In this document: positions 43,016 through 53,623 of the stretch, piece by piece
Position numbering within the stretch: the stretch's first letter is position 1
Layout of the letters: the number at the start of each line of letters is the position of its first letter
DNA from: Deltaproteobacteria bacterium
GTDB lineage: Bacteria > Desulfobacterota > Desulfobulbia > Desulfobulbales > SURF-16
DNA length: 64,000 bases
Assembly: GCA_016219175.1 (NCBI GenBank)
Contig: JACRCD010000062.1
Coordinates: 1-64,000 of the forward strand
Reading direction: 5' to 3'
Position numbers and translations under genes: made by a program
The notes under the pieces: model-generated
What the model saw: only the letters and a program-made list of their open reading frames with translations
Database searches by the model: none
Told to the model about the DNA's origin: nothing

Positions 43016-43259
43016 GAAAGAAAATCTGTACCATCTTGGAGGATTGGACTTGTTTCTTTCTATCTCATTATAAAGGGATCTTGAAAAATTTTAAATACTT
43101 TCCTGATGCGATCGTAAACAAAAAGTGATTTTAATGCGTTATTGTATGAACGCCCCTATTTTTTGCAGGTGGGCAAATGGTTTCATTTATTGCCCACGCG
43201 GGTTGGCGGGCAATAAAAAAAAGCCTGCCCGCCTCGACGACATTTTCTGAAACGATACC

Positions 43260-44114
43260 ATGAATAAGATATTCGACTTCACGACACGTATTTTCGACCC
43301 CCTGCACTTTTTCTGGGAAAGGGACGCCAGCCAGCGTGTCGTGGCAGGGATGCTTGTGCTGATCTTCCTGTTGAGTCTGGGTTTGATCGAGCTCAACCGC
43401 CAGGGGGTGCTTCACGCCTCTTTTGCCGCTTCATTGCCCCTGACCCATTACATGGCAATCAATCTGGCCTTTACGCTTGTTTTGATTCTCGAGGTTGTCA
43501 GTCTCATCTTTACTCTCCCCTGTTCCATTTCCAGGGCCCTGGGTAAGCAGTTTGAGATTCTGGCGCTCATTTTTCTGCGCAGCTCGTTCAAGGAGCTGAC
43601 CCTGTTGCCCGAGCCCATCTCGATTGACGGCCATATTGACGTGGTCTGGCGCATACTTGCCGATGGCGGCGGGGCCATTATTATCTTCGCCCTGCTCGGC
43701 TTCTATGCCGGGATGCTCAGAAAATCGGAAGAGAAACACATGTCAGGGGGGGCGCTCTACAGCTTCGTCGCCTCGAAAAAAATGGTGGCCTTGCTCATGC
43801 TGGCCATTTTCTGCGGCATGGGGGCCTATAACGGCATACTGCTGATCAGCGGCCGGAAAATATTTGATTTTTTCCATCATTTCTATACGGTGCTCATCTT
43901 CTGCGATGTCCTGCTGGTTCTGATCTCTCAATGCTTCCAGCCGGGATTCCGGGCCGTCTTCCGTAACTCCGGCTATGCCCTGGCAACCCTGCTCATTCGT
44001 CTTGCCCTGACCGCGCCGCCCTTTCTGAACGTGCTGATCGGAGTGGTTTCGGCTGTTTTGGCCTTGCTGTTGACCCTGGTCTATGATAAATTTTACGCAT
44101 CCACCAGGCTGTAA
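43260..44114 (+). CDS. Unknown multi-spanning membrane protein
   Basis: A 284-residue protein with about seven membrane helices (for example VVAGMLVLIFLLSLGLI, MAINLAFTLVLILEVVSLIF, GGAIIIFALLGFYAGML, MVALLMLAIFCGMGAYNGI, VLIFCDVLLVLISQCF and a final FLNVLIGVVSAVLALLLTLVY). I do not recognise the family. No heme or quinone motif is obvious, although several helices contain histidine. It is followed after 51 bp by a two-helix protein, so the two are probably partners. No good ribosome site decides the start. Confidence 0.7.
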   Translation: MNKIFDFTTRIFDPLHFFWERDASQRVVAGMLVLIFLLSLGLIELNRQGVLHASFAASLPLTHYMAINLAFTLVLILEVVSLIFTLPCSISRALGKQFEILALIFLRSSFKELTLLPEPISIDGHIDVVWRILADGGGAIIIFALLGFYAGMLRKSEEKHMSGGALYSFVASKKMVALLMLAIFCGMGAYNGILLISGRKIFDFFHHFYTVLIFCDVLLVLISQCFQPGFRAVFRNSGYALATLLIRLALTAPPFLNVLIGVVSAVLALLLTLVYDKFYASTRL

Positions 44115-44165
44115 GGTCCACGGGGCGGTGGCTTGAGGGGTTGTGAAACATAAGGAGATTAGCTG

Positions 44166-44642
44166 ATGACGACTGTCCAGGAAGACCGGCAGCGGCTGCG
44201 GGAGGAATTAACCATGCGGGTGCTGGTGGCCCGCAAAAAAGCCAGGCGTTACAGGATCTGGAATTACACCCTGCTCGTGGCGGCCTTGATTTTTGGCCTC
44301 ATGGCAACGGCCCTGGCCGCCGACAGCGCCAAAGGCGGCAAAATGGTGGCCGGACCTGTTGCCGAGGCGACCACCGGCAAGCCTCCCGCCGAACTGCCGA
44401 AGGGCTGGCGCAATGTGTGCGGGCTGATCGCCCTTTTTACCCTGCTTGGCACCACGGCATCCGGGGTGCACACCTCGCTGAAAATAGCGGAGCATCAGTC
44501 CCGGGCGACCCGGTGTCTGGGGCTGCTGGATTCGCTCAGCGCGGAACTCGTGCCGGACGCCAGCGCCCGGCGCGAGATCCTGGAGAGGGTAAGCGGGGAT
44601 TTTGCCGGAATTGTCAAGGACTATGCGGACTATCTGCATTGA
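44166..44642 (+). CDS. Unknown two-helix membrane protein
   Basis: A 158-residue protein with a basic N-terminus, a membrane helix (NYTLLVAALIFGLMATALA), an alanine/glycine-rich loop and a second helix (VCGLIALFTLLGTTASGV) followed by a helical cytoplasmic tail (HTSLKIAEHQSRATRCLGLLDSLSAEL). AAGGAG precedes the ATG. The layout resembles SLATT-type membrane proteins, but the match is loose. It is co-directional with the seven-helix protein and likely shares its role, which is unknown. Confidence 0.65.
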   Translation: MTTVQEDRQRLREELTMRVLVARKKARRYRIWNYTLLVAALIFGLMATALAADSAKGGKMVAGPVAEATTGKPPAELPKGWRNVCGLIALFTLLGTTASGVHTSLKIAEHQSRATRCLGLLDSLSAELVPDASARREILERVSGDFAGIVKDYADYLH

Positions 44643-44819
44643 GTGCTTCGATTTCGCCGATCCGCCCGGCTCCCTCGGGGCATGATTTCCTTGTCAGTAT
44701 GTAATTATTCTGCTATAAAAATTTGATTAACTTGCATTATTGTGGGTGAAAGCGATGATAATTATCTCTTTTCAAACGCCTGCAAGGTGAAACCCGTTTA
44801 AAAGAGGAATGAGAACGTT

Positions 44820-45377
44820 ATGGTAGATAAAGCGAAATGTACTTTGTACAGTGGCGGAATGAAGGGCGCGGAAACTGCTTTTGGCGAGGCCGCCGAAAAA
44901 TGGGGTCTCAATGAAGTAAATTTTTCCTATGACGGACATGCCATGAGCCGGGAAAAGCACGTGGCGATGCTTTCGGAAGAGGATCTGGCCCGGGGTGATA
45001 TCAGCATGGAGCTGGCCTCCAAAATGATGAGCCGCACCTACTATGAAAAAAAGAAAATCCGTAAGGTTCTCCAGTCCATTTTTCATATGGTCAACAAAGG
45101 GCACCAGGTCTTTGCCGTGGGCAAGATTCTGGCCGATAACACCGTCAAGGGCGGCACGGGCTGGGCCGTGGAGCTGGCAAGGCTTTTCAACCGGCCGGTG
45201 AGCGTCTTTGATCAGGACAGAAAGAGTTGGTTTACCTGGAAGGAAGGGGCTTGGACCCAGGATGAACCACGGATCGAATTTGACACCATTGCCGGTTCCG
45301 GCACCAGAAATCTGTCCGATGACGGGCAAAAGGCCATTGACGAGCTTTTTGAGCGCTCATTTGGTCCCAGTCGATAA
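44820..45377 (+). CDS. Rossmann-like protein of unknown function
   Basis: A 185-residue soluble protein. The opening CTLYSGGMKGAETAFGEAAEKWG and later GHQVFAVGKILADNTVKGGTGWAVELA plus TIAGSGTRNLSDDG look like a nucleotide-binding Rossmann fold of the LOG/DprA-related group, with glycine-rich turns and a terminal G-x-G-T-R-N. I do not know a characterised member. It has its own terminator at 45439-45470 and stands alone ahead of the EF-G gene. Confidence 0.6.
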   Translation: MVDKAKCTLYSGGMKGAETAFGEAAEKWGLNEVNFSYDGHAMSREKHVAMLSEEDLARGDISMELASKMMSRTYYEKKKIRKVLQSIFHMVNKGHQVFAVGKILADNTVKGGTGWAVELARLFNRPVSVFDQDRKSWFTWKEGAWTQDEPRIEFDTIAGSGTRNLSDDGQKAIDELFERSFGPSR

Positions 45378-45438
45378 ATTTTCTTGACAAGCAGCCATGA
45401 TCTGGTTTATGTAACCAGATTTCCATAGTGTATTATTG

Positions 45439-45470
45439 AGCGGCCCCTGTTTTAGAGGGCCGCTTTTTTT
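45439..45470 (+). terminator. Intrinsic terminator
   Basis: Stem AGCGGCCC / GGGCCGCT with a short loop and seven T residues. It ends the transcript of the Rossmann-like gene. Confidence 0.92.
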
Positions 45471-45552
45471 CATTGTTGTTAATGTACCGAACGTATTTTT
45501 CCCGCGGGCGGGGACATATAGTAACAGAGCAAAAAAGTTTGAGGAACACGAG

Positions 45553-47640
45553 ATGCAGAAAGATTTAACGAAAGTTCGTAATATTGGAATCAGCGCCCAT
45601 ATCGATTCCGGTAAAACGACCCTGACTGAAAGGATTCTCTTTTACACGGATCGTATTCATGCTATTCACGAGGTAAGGGGTAAGGACGGCGTCGGAGCCA
45701 AGATGGACTCCATGGAACTGGAAAAGGAAAGGGGTATTACCATCCAGTCCGCCGCGACATACTGCACCTGGAAGGACCATTCCGTCAATATCATTGATAC
45801 CCCGGGGCATGTTGATTTCACCATTGAGGTGGAGAGGGCGCTTCGGGTGCTGGACGGGGCGGTGCTGATTCTCTGCTCGGTCGGCGGGGTTCAGTCCCAG
45901 AGTATCACCGTCAACCGCCAGATGTCCCGCTACAAGGTGCCCCGCGTGGTTTTCATCAACAAGTGCGACCGCACCGGCGCCAATCCCGAAAGGGTGGCCA
46001 AGCAGGTGCGTGACAAGCTGGGCCTCAATGCTGTCATGATTCAGTTGCCCATCGGTCTGGAAGGCGATCTGGAAGGTGTCATTGATCTGGTCAAGATGAA
46101 GGCCATCTATTTTGAGGGCGATAACGGCGAAAAGATCCGCGAGGTGGAAATTCCGGCAAATCTGCTGGATGATGCCGCAATGAAACGGGAAGAGATGCTT
46201 GATGCCGTTTCCATGTTTTCCGATGAGTTGATGGAAGCGATTCTTGAAGGAGAGCCCACCGAGAAGATGATCATGGAGGCCATCCGCAAGGGCACCCTGG
46301 CCCTGGAGCTGGCCCCCGTTTTGATGGGGTCGGCATACAAGAACAAGGGTGTGCAGCTGCTGCTTGATGCCATCAATAACTACATGCCCTGTCCCACGGA
46401 CATCAAAAATATCGCTCTTGATCTCAATAACAACGAGCAGGAAGTGGTGTTGAGCTGTAAACCGGAGGATCCGCTGATCTGTCTGGCATTCAAGCTGGAA
46501 GACGGCCGTTATGGTCAGCTGACCTATATCCGTAATTATCAGGGCTTCATGAAAAAGGGCGATACCATCATCAACAGCCGTACCGGCAAAAAGGTGAAGA
46601 TCGGCCGTCTGGTCCGCATGCATGCCGACGAGATGGAGGAGATCGAGGAGTCGGGGGCCGGTGACATCGTTGCCCTGTTCGGCATCGACTGCGCCTCCGG
46701 TGACACCTTTACCTCAAGCGATGTCAGCTACTCCATGAGTTCCATGCATGTGCCGAACCCGGTTATCTCGCTCGCCATCATCCCGGTGGACAACAAGGCC
46801 CAGGCCAATATGTCCAAGGCCCTCAACCGCTTCACCAAGGAGGATCCCACCTTCCGGACCTATGTGGATCATGAGACCAACGAAACAATCATCACCGGCA
46901 TGGGTGAGCTGCATCTGGATGTCTACATTGAGCGCATGAAGCGTGAATATGGGGCTGAGGTTAAGGTCGGCGCTCCCCAGGTTGCCTACCGTGAAACCAT
47001 TACCCAGCGGGCTGAGTTCAATTACGCCCACAAGAAACAGACCGGTGGTTCCGGACAGTTCGGCCGGGTGGCCGGTTATATGGAGCCTCTGGCCGAGGGT
47101 GAATACGAATTTGTCGATAATATCGTCGGCGGCTCCATTCCCCGCGAATTTATCGCCTCCTGCGACAAGGGTTTCCAGAAGAGTCTGGAGAAAGGCGCCC
47201 TGGCTGAATTTCCGGTCAGCGGCGTACGGTGCGTCATCAACGATGGCGCGGCCCATGCCGTGGATTCGTCCGACATCGCCTTCCAGTTGGCTGCCATAGG
47301 CGCCTTCAAGGAAGGTTACAAGAAGGCGAATCCCGTGCTGATGGAACCGATCATGAAGGTTGCCGTTGAGGGTCCCACCGAGTTTCAGGGGGCCATCATG
47401 GGCAGTTTGAACCAGCGCCGCGGCATTATCATTGGTACCCTGGAAGAGGGTGAGTATACAGTTGTTGAAGCAGAGGTGCCGCTGTCAGAGATGTTCGGCT
47501 ACTCCACGGTTCTGCGTTCCCTGACCCAGGGCAAGGCGGAATTCACCATGGAGTTCAGCGACTACAAGCAGGTTCCGAAAAATGTGGCTGAAAATCTGAT
47601 AGAAGAGCTGCGCAAGAAAAAGAAAGAGCAGGGGAAATAG
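45553..47640 (+). CDS. fusA: Elongation factor G, spdEFG1 type
   Basis: A 695-residue translational GTPase. G1 is AHIDSGKT, G2 the RGIT segment, G3 DTPGHVDF, G4 NKCD and G5 GSAYK. The region [19 protein letters not shown] resembles mitochondrial EF-G1 more than the usual bacterial EF-G, matching the spirochaete/planctomycete/delta subfamily EFG1. Domains II-V follow, with [20 protein letters not shown] and [15 protein letters not shown]. Start ATG 45553 ([10 protein letters not shown]) has GAGG upstream; an earlier frame start at 45436 lies before the terminator's downstream region and adds unrelated residues. It is not in a ribosomal operon, so the genome may carry another EF-G. Confidence 0.92.
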   Translation: MQKDLTKVRNIGISAHIDSGKTTLTERILFYTDRIHAIHEVRGKDGVGAKMDSMELEKERGITIQSAATYCTWKDHSVNIIDTPGHVDFTIEVERALRVLDGAVLILCSVGGVQSQSITVNRQMSRYKVPRVVFINKCDRTGANPERVAKQVRDKLGLNAVMIQLPIGLEGDLEGVIDLVKMKAIYFEGDNGEKIREVEIPANLLDDAAMKREEMLDAVSMFSDELMEAILEGEPTEKMIMEAIRKGTLALELAPVLMGSAYKNKGVQLLLDAINNYMPCPTDIKNIALDLNNNEQEVVLSCKPEDPLICLAFKLEDGRYGQLTYIRNYQGFMKKGDTIINSRTGKKVKIGRLVRMHADEMEEIEESGAGDIVALFGIDCASGDTFTSSDVSYSMSSMHVPNPVISLAIIPVDNKAQANMSKALNRFTKEDPTFRTYVDHETNETIITGMGELHLDVYIERMKREYGAEVKVGAPQVAYRETITQRAEFNYAHKKQTGGSGQFGRVAGYMEPLAEGEYEFVDNIVGGSIPREFIASCDKGFQKSLEKGALAEFPVSGVRCVINDGAAHAVDSSDIAFQLAAIGAFKEGYKKANPVLMEPIMKVAVEGPTEFQGAIMGSLNQRRGIIIGTLEEGEYTVVEAEVPLSEMFGYSTVLRSLTQGKAEFTMEFSDYKQVPKNVAENLIEELRKKKKEQGK

Positions 47641-47650
47641 GGGTGACACT

Positions 47651-48361
47651 ATGTTGAAAGAGGATCTGATTAAAAAGAATCCGCTTCGTGTTTTGAGTCC
47701 GGCAGACCAGGGAAAGACGGGCTCGCCTAAGATGGGACTGGTAATGTCCCGGGCCGGCTTGGGAAAAACCGCTATTCTGGTGCAGATTGCCCTGGACAGC
47801 ATGCTGAGAGGCAACAAGGTGCTCCATGTGAGCATCGGCCAGACTCTCGATAAAACCAGGCTCTGGTATGATGATATTTTTCAGGATATCGCCAAAACCA
47901 GTAATCTGGACAAGGCTGGCGCGGTGCAGGATGAGCTCATGAGCCAGCGCATGATCATGACCTTTAACGAGGAGGGCTTCAGCGTCGCCAAGCTGCAGGA
48001 GCGCATGAAGGATCTCATTGATCAGAAGATTTTTGAGCCGGACTGCCTGCTGGTGGATGGTTTTGACTGTTCAGCCGCCCCGGAGAAGGTTCTTACGGAA
48101 ATGCGCCAGCTGGTGCAGGGCATGAATATGGACATCTGGTTTTCCGCCGTGTGCCACCGCGATGACGAGAGGGTCAGCAAGGCGGGTGTACCCGCCCCGT
48201 GCCACGAGGCCGATGAGCTGTTTGACACCATTATTCTTTTGCAGCCCGATGCCAAGAAAAATTGTGTTGGTTTAAATATCATCAAGCGTGATGGACAGAT
48301 CCGGCCGAGCTCCAAGAGCCTGACCCTGGATCCCTCCACGCTGCTGATTCTTGAAAATTGA
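47651..48361 (+). CDS. P-loop ATPase of unknown role
   Basis: A 236-residue cytoplasmic protein. The Walker A-like MSRAGLGKTAILVQIA, a hydrophobic strand with acid ending CLLVDGFDCS (Walker B) and VWFSAVCHRDDE-like sensor strand (DIWFSAVCHRDDE) suggest a RecA-like ATPase fold. It starts 10 bp after the EF-G stop with AGGGGTG ahead, so it is co-transcribed with fusA. I know no function for this family; it is found as a lone ATPase in deltaproteobacterial genomes as far as I recall. Confidence 0.65.
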   Translation: MLKEDLIKKNPLRVLSPADQGKTGSPKMGLVMSRAGLGKTAILVQIALDSMLRGNKVLHVSIGQTLDKTRLWYDDIFQDIAKTSNLDKAGAVQDELMSQRMIMTFNEEGFSVAKLQERMKDLIDQKIFEPDCLLVDGFDCSAAPEKVLTEMRQLVQGMNMDIWFSAVCHRDDERVSKAGVPAPCHEADELFDTIILLQPDAKKNCVGLNIIKRDGQIRPSSKSLTLDPSTLLILEN

Positions 48362-48456
48362 AGCATTGATTCTGCATGATTGATTCCGGAACGCGGACTG
48401 ACTGGCGCGCCCGCCCGTGACCCGCCTCCGGAATCCCCTGCAGCCTGCCTGCTGAT

Positions 48457-49233
48457 ATGAGATTCCGTCCCTGTATTGACCTGCATAATGGGTGTGTCAA
48501 GCAGATTGTCGGCTCCACCCTTTCCGATACCTCTTCCGCGGCCCTGCGGACCAATTTTTCTTCCACCCATCCATCCTCCTATTACGCTGAAATGTATAAG
48601 GCTGATGATCTGACCGGCGGTCATGTTATCATGCTGGGCCCGGGCAATGAGGCAGCCGCGGCCGAGGCGCTGGCCGCCTGGCCCGGCGGTTTGCAGATCG
48701 GCGGCGGCATCAATGCGGACAACGCGGCCGGCTGGCTGGAAAAAGGCGCCGCCGCGGTTATTGTCACTTCCCATGTCTTTGAAAACGGCAGGATACATGA
48801 GGAGCGGTTGCGTAAGATGCTGGCCGCTGTCGGTCGCGAGCGACTGGTGCTTGATCTGAGTTGCCGAAAGCGCGAGGCGGACTATTATATTGTCACCGAC
48901 CGCTGGCAGAAATTTACCTCTGTGATCATAACGGAGGCTTCCCTGGCCTATTTTGCCTCCTTCTGTCACGAATTTCTGATCCACGCCGTGGACGTGGAGG
49001 GTAAATGCGCGGGGATTGAGGAGGAGCTGGCCGAAAAACTCGGCAATTGGTCGTCTATCCCCACCACGTACGCCGGAGGGGTGAGGAATCTGTCCGACCT
49101 GGAAAGGCTGGCGGTTCTCGGGCAAAACCGGCTGGATGCCACTATCGGCAGCGCCCTGGACATATTCGGCGGCGCTGGCATCACCTATGCCGAGGCCGTG
49201 GCCTTCCATCGCCGCTCCCGCGGCCAGCCGTAA
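48457..49233 (+). CDS. hisA: HisA-type isomerase, eukaryotic HIS6 subfamily
   Basis: A 258-residue TIM-barrel enzyme: RFRPCIDLHNGCVKQIVG at the start, GGHVIMLGPGNEAAAAEAL, LQIGGGINADNAAGWLEKGAAAVIVTS, FLIHAVDVEGKCAGIEEEL and TTYAGGVRNLSDLERL. These spellings fit the yeast/plant HIS6 branch of phosphoribosylformimino-AICAR-ribotide isomerase, not usual bacterial HisA. It acts in the fourth step of histidine synthesis. No other his genes are near. The start is supported mainly by the fold; no strong ribosome site. Confidence 0.85.
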   Translation: MRFRPCIDLHNGCVKQIVGSTLSDTSSAALRTNFSSTHPSSYYAEMYKADDLTGGHVIMLGPGNEAAAAEALAAWPGGLQIGGGINADNAAGWLEKGAAAVIVTSHVFENGRIHEERLRKMLAAVGRERLVLDLSCRKREADYYIVTDRWQKFTSVIITEASLAYFASFCHEFLIHAVDVEGKCAGIEEELAEKLGNWSSIPTTYAGGVRNLSDLERLAVLGQNRLDATIGSALDIFGGAGITYAEAVAFHRRSRGQP

Positions 49234-49451
49234 TAGATGAGGCAGGGCCGTCTCGCCCTGCCTGATTTCCGTCTTCTTGACCCTGCTTTTGTTTGCCGCC
49301 CACCTTGCACACCCGCCGCCGGCCATGTTTTTTTGACGATGTCAACTTCTTTAGTCTTGTCGCAAATTGACAACCCGGCTCTTTTCCTCCATGATATATT
49401 TTCAATACTATTCGTTTTGGTTCAAGGGGTTATTTCGTCTAAAAGGAGCAA

Positions 49452-50777
49452 ATGGAGAATGCGCTGGTCAGTGCCGGTGATTACCTGATTGAATCATCCG
49501 GCCGGCAAAAAACGATTGAGGCGCTGCTTCTGACCTGCGTCGGCGTGGCAATCTATGACAGATCGGCCGGGGTCGGGGGCTTGTGTCATATTCTTTTGCC
49601 GGATGCGGATGGCCGGGACACGGCATGGCAGCCGAAGAGTTACGCCTCCTCCTGTCTTGCCCTTTTTGTGGACGACCTGCTCAAGCAGGGGGCCAACGCG
49701 CGGGGGCTTGAGGCGGTCGTGGCCGGGGGGGCCTTAGGACTGCCTTTTTCCCGGCATGACCTGAACCTTGACCTGGGCGGGCGCACCTGCGAGTGTGTCT
49801 ACCGTTTTTTAAAACGGCACGCCATCCCGGTGAAAAAATCAGAGGCCGGCGGCTGTTTCGGCATGAAAATCCGGCTCAATTGCCTCACCTGGCAGGTCGA
49901 AATTGAACATTTTGCCCAGGGGGAGCTGTTCCCCAAAGAAATAATCAAACCGTCCCCAATCCAGATCAGGCAGGCCATCATCACCGCAAAACCCATCCCG
50001 CAGATCACTTTAAAGCTGATTCGCCTTTTACGCAGCGGCAATTATGATATTGCCGGCATTGCCCAAGAGGTGAGCCGTGATCAGGTTCTCAGCGCTAAGG
50101 TCATCAGTTATTGCAATTCGGCATACCTGAATATGCCGGAAAAAATTGATTCCATTGAAAGGGCCACGCTGTTGCTGGGGGAAATCCGCCTGCTGGAAAT
50201 CGTTATTGTCAGTTCCCTGCAAGCGTTTTTTGAAAGCCAGGAAGGAGGTTACTCACTGCTCAGGGGAGGCCTTTTCAAGCATTCACTGGCGGTGGCCAGT
50301 TTAACCAAGATCATCGCCCTGCGGAAGCTCAGAAATGATGTGGCGACAGCCTACACCGCGGGTCTGCTCCATGACATAGGCAAGGTCGTGCTGGACCAGT
50401 ATGTGGCGGAGAGCAGACCCATGTTCTATAACATTGCCGATGAGCGGGGGGAGGATTTGATTTCGGTTGAAAAGGAGGCATTTGCCACCGACCACCAGGA
50501 AATTGCCAAAGAGCTGGCGGAAATATGGAATCTTCCGGAGAATCTGCGCGAAGCGGTCAGTCTCCATCACTGTCCGGAAAAAGCCACCTGCAGCCCGGAG
50601 CTGGTGCATGCCGTCTATATTGCCGATCTGCTGGCCTCCTGGTTTCTGGCCGGGGTTGAACTGGAAAAAATCAATACGGTTAATCTTGCCGCCAGACTGC
50701 GGAGGATCGGCCTTGAGGTTGCGGATATCCCTTCCATAGTAAGCCAGGCTCCCTGGAATGAATTCATGTATCTATAG
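49452..50777 (+). CDS. CheD-HDOD fusion protein
   Basis: A 441-residue protein. Residues 1-160 resemble CheD, the chemoreceptor glutamine deamidase: LLTCVGVAIYD (catalytic cysteine), GLCHILLPDADG (histidine), KSYASSCLALFVDDLLKQGA, VVAGGA and IPVKKSEAGGCFGMKI. Residues 180-441 are an HDOD domain: IPQITLKLIRLLRSGNYDIAGIAQEVSRDQVLSAKVI, then YTAGLLHDIGKVVLDQY with a kept HD pair and HHCPEKA. So the HD residues persist, unlike many HDOD proteins. AAGGAG precedes the ATG. It may link chemotaxis or adhesion signalling to another output. No che operon is near. Confidence 0.8.
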   Translation: MENALVSAGDYLIESSGRQKTIEALLLTCVGVAIYDRSAGVGGLCHILLPDADGRDTAWQPKSYASSCLALFVDDLLKQGANARGLEAVVAGGALGLPFSRHDLNLDLGGRTCECVYRFLKRHAIPVKKSEAGGCFGMKIRLNCLTWQVEIEHFAQGELFPKEIIKPSPIQIRQAIITAKPIPQITLKLIRLLRSGNYDIAGIAQEVSRDQVLSAKVISYCNSAYLNMPEKIDSIERATLLLGEIRLLEIVIVSSLQAFFESQEGGYSLLRGGLFKHSLAVASLTKIIALRKLRNDVATAYTAGLLHDIGKVVLDQYVAESRPMFYNIADERGEDLISVEKEAFATDHQEIAKELAEIWNLPENLREAVSLHHCPEKATCSPELVHAVYIADLLASWFLAGVELEKINTVNLAARLRRIGLEVADIPSIVSQAPWNEFMYL

Positions 50778-50898
50778 AAACGCAGAGAAGAAAGTTGTCT
50801 GGAAAAATAAAGAGTAAAACGGTTACTACAGCCGCTGTGGTCGCTTGCCTGCGAACACATGCCTCCTGCTAATGTTTTAAAATACGGGGTGGGTTTGG

Positions 50899-53577
50899 AT
50901 GAAGTTGAGCAAGCGTCTTTCCCTCATGATTTTCCTGGCCGTGGCCCTTTTTGCCGCTATAGCCTTCCAAATCCAGGAACATGTTGTTTATGCAAGTTTC
51001 GTCGAGATGGAGCGCAGGCATGCCCTTGATGACATCAACAGGATTGTCGAGGCGATCAGCCGGGATGAGAAGTATCTGGCAAACATCGTCACGGATTGGG
51101 CGGTCTGGGATGACAGTTATGCCTTTGTGCAGGATAAGAATGAGGAATTTATCAGCTCGACCCTGCAACCGGAGAGCCTCGTCTCGGCCAACGTGAACCT
51201 TATCTTTCTTCTGGATAACGAGGGGCGGGTCGTCTGGGGCAAGATAATTGATATTGATTCTGAAGAGGAGTTGCACATCCCGCTCTTCCCCATGGATAAA
51301 TGGCCCGAGGAAAATCCGCTGCTTCGGCATGAGGGCGGGGCAGATCGGACAACGGGTATTGTTTTGACCGATCATGGTCCCGTGATTGTCGCCGCCTCCA
51401 GGATTCTGCCCAGTGACAGACAGGGGGCCGGCCGGGGGACCCTGGTGATGGGGCGGTTTCTGGATGGAAAACTGGTGGCGGGACTTCAGGAACAGACCCG
51501 CGTGCCTTTTGTCTTATGGCCGATCGGGCCAGGCGCGCTTGCCGCGGAGCAGCAACTGGCGCTGGAGCGCATCGCCGGCCGGGAGCCGCTCATCGAAGAC
51601 GATGCGGCCAGCGCGCGGTTGCACATCTATACAACCTATCCGGACATGAATGGCCGGCCGGCCTTGCTTATTCGCGCCAGTATCGTTCAGGACGTAACTG
51701 CCCAGGGGCATGTGGCGGTGCGGTCATCCCTGCTCTTTTTCATTGTCGCCGGGCTGTTGTTGAGCCTCGGGGGCTATCTGCTGCTGCAGAGATGGGTGAC
51801 TGGGCCGCTTGCCACGGTAATCAGCCATGTTTCCGGCATAAGCGTCGGCCATGATCTCTCCTCGCGTCTTTCTGTTCAGGCATCAGGGGAAATCGGGATA
51901 CTGGCGCGGGAGTTCAATGCCTTGCTGGCACGGCTTGAAGAGGAAAATGCCAGACAGCAACTGACTCATGAAGAGCTGGTTCGGGCCCGGGAAAGGGCGG
52001 AAGGGGCGACAAGGGCGAAAAGTGAGTTCCTCGCCAATATGAGTCATGAAATCCGTACGCCGATGAACGGCGTGATCGGCATGACAGACCTGTTGCTGGA
52101 AACCGGTTTGACCGAGGAGCAGCGGAGTTTTGCGGAAATCATCAAAAACAGCGGCGATGCGCTGCTGACAGTCATCAATGACATTCTTGACTATTCAAAA
52201 ATAGAAGCAGGTCAGCTTGAGCTGGAACATATCGATTTTGATCTGCGGCTTACCATTGATGACGTGAGCGATCTCGTGGCCCTGAAAGCACAGGCCAAGG
52301 ATCTCGAGTTTGTTTCCCAGGTGCAGCCCGAGGTTCCCGCCCAGCTCATTGGCGACCCCGGAAGGATACGCCAGATATTGATTAATCTGACCGGTAATGC
52401 CATTAAATTCACCCAGCGGGGTGAGATCGTGGTCCGGGTGGCGCTTGAGGATGAGGACACAGCAAGCGTCACCATCCGGGTAAGCGTTGCCGACACAGGC
52501 ATCGGCATTCCCCGCGACCGCATGGACCGGCTTTTTAAATCCTTTTCCCAGGTTGACAGTTCCACAACCCGTAGATTCGGTGGAACCGGTCTTGGCCTGG
52601 CTATATCCAAACAGCTTGTCACGGCCATGGGTGGCCGTATCGGGGTGACGAGCGAGGAGGGGAAGGGGGCGGAGTTCTGGTTTACGGCGGTCCTGGCCAA
52701 GCAGCGGGAAAGCAGGGGTAAGGTGATTGTTATTCCGGAAAACATCAAAGAGAAACGCATTCTCATTGTCGACGACAACGTCACGAATCGTTATGTGTTG
52801 CGCGAACAGCTGCTGGTCTGGGGCGTCCGGAGCGAGGAGGCGGCAAGCGGCTCCGAGGCCATGATGAAGATGCAGCGGGCGGCTGAGGGGCAAGATCCGT
52901 TTGCCATAGCCTTGATCGACATGCAGATGCCTGAAATGAATGGCGAGATGCTGGGAGAAAAGATTAAGGCTGACCCTGTTCTCAAAAAGACCATTCTGGT
53001 GATGTTGACCTCGGTGGGGATACGCGGTGATGCCAAGCGTATGGAAAAGATAGGGTTTGCCGCCTATATGCTCAAGCCGGTCAGGCAGGCGCTTCTCCAT
53101 GATTGCCTGACTCGGATCTGTGGCAAATCCGCTGAAAAATTAGCGGGGCCGAAAAGAGAGAGTATCGTTACCAGGCATTCCATTGCCGAGGAAGGAAAGG
53201 GACATCTGGCTGTTTTGCTTGCGGAGGACAACATGGTAAACCAGAAGGTGGTCTTGAGCATGCTCGCTAAGCTTGGCTACAGCGCGGATTTGGCTGTCAA
53301 CGGTCTGGAGGCGGTGGTAGCCATGGGGAAAAGATCATACGATATCGTGCTGATGGATTGTCAGATGCCGCAAATGGGCGGCTTCGAGGCAACGGCAAAA
53401 ATCCGTGATCCCGGTTCAGGGGTGCTGAACCATCAAGCGCGCATTATTGCCTTAACGGCCAACGCCATGAAAGGAGACCGGGAAAAATGTCTCGAGGCGG
53501 GCATGGATGATTTCCTCTCCAAACCGGTAAAGTTGCAGGAGCTCTCCGCCATGCTGGATAAATGGCGGAGTTGTTAA
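50899..53577 (+). CDS. CHASE4 hybrid histidine kinase with two receiver domains
   Basis: An 892-residue membrane kinase. A first helix ([17 protein letters not shown]) and a second near residue 280 ([20 protein letters not shown]) enclose a CHASE4 ligand domain ([16 protein letters not shown]). After HAMP come HisKA with H in [15 protein letters not shown], HATPase ([16 protein letters not shown]), and two receivers: D in [13 protein letters not shown] and in [13 protein letters not shown]. The first has a conserved K in LKPV. The phosphorelay target is not encoded next to it. It probably senses a small molecule in the periplasm. The next gene starts 46 bp later. Confidence 0.9.
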   Translation: MKLSKRLSLMIFLAVALFAAIAFQIQEHVVYASFVEMERRHALDDINRIVEAISRDEKYLANIVTDWAVWDDSYAFVQDKNEEFISSTLQPESLVSANVNLIFLLDNEGRVVWGKIIDIDSEEELHIPLFPMDKWPEENPLLRHEGGADRTTGIVLTDHGPVIVAASRILPSDRQGAGRGTLVMGRFLDGKLVAGLQEQTRVPFVLWPIGPGALAAEQQLALERIAGREPLIEDDAASARLHIYTTYPDMNGRPALLIRASIVQDVTAQGHVAVRSSLLFFIVAGLLLSLGGYLLLQRWVTGPLATVISHVSGISVGHDLSSRLSVQASGEIGILAREFNALLARLEEENARQQLTHEELVRARERAEGATRAKSEFLANMSHEIRTPMNGVIGMTDLLLETGLTEEQRSFAEIIKNSGDALLTVINDILDYSKIEAGQLELEHIDFDLRLTIDDVSDLVALKAQAKDLEFVSQVQPEVPAQLIGDPGRIRQILINLTGNAIKFTQRGEIVVRVALEDEDTASVTIRVSVADTGIGIPRDRMDRLFKSFSQVDSSTTRRFGGTGLGLAISKQLVTAMGGRIGVTSEEGKGAEFWFTAVLAKQRESRGKVIVIPENIKEKRILIVDDNVTNRYVLREQLLVWGVRSEEAASGSEAMMKMQRAAEGQDPFAIALIDMQMPEMNGEMLGEKIKADPVLKKTILVMLTSVGIRGDAKRMEKIGFAAYMLKPVRQALLHDCLTRICGKSAEKLAGPKRESIVTRHSIAEEGKGHLAVLLAEDNMVNQKVVLSMLAKLGYSADLAVNGLEAVVAMGKRSYDIVLMDCQMPQMGGFEATAKIRDPGSGVLNHQARIIALTANAMKGDREKCLEAGMDDFLSKPVKLQELSAMLDKWRSC

Positions 53578-53623
53578 AGCATGTCAGTAAATTTCATTAT
53601 CATGCGGAAAAGGGGGCTTTGCC

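Noticed and set aside
48022-49326. 434-codon minus frame over the P-loop ATPase and HisA genes
   Set aside because: It crosses two well-supported plus genes and has no family pattern.
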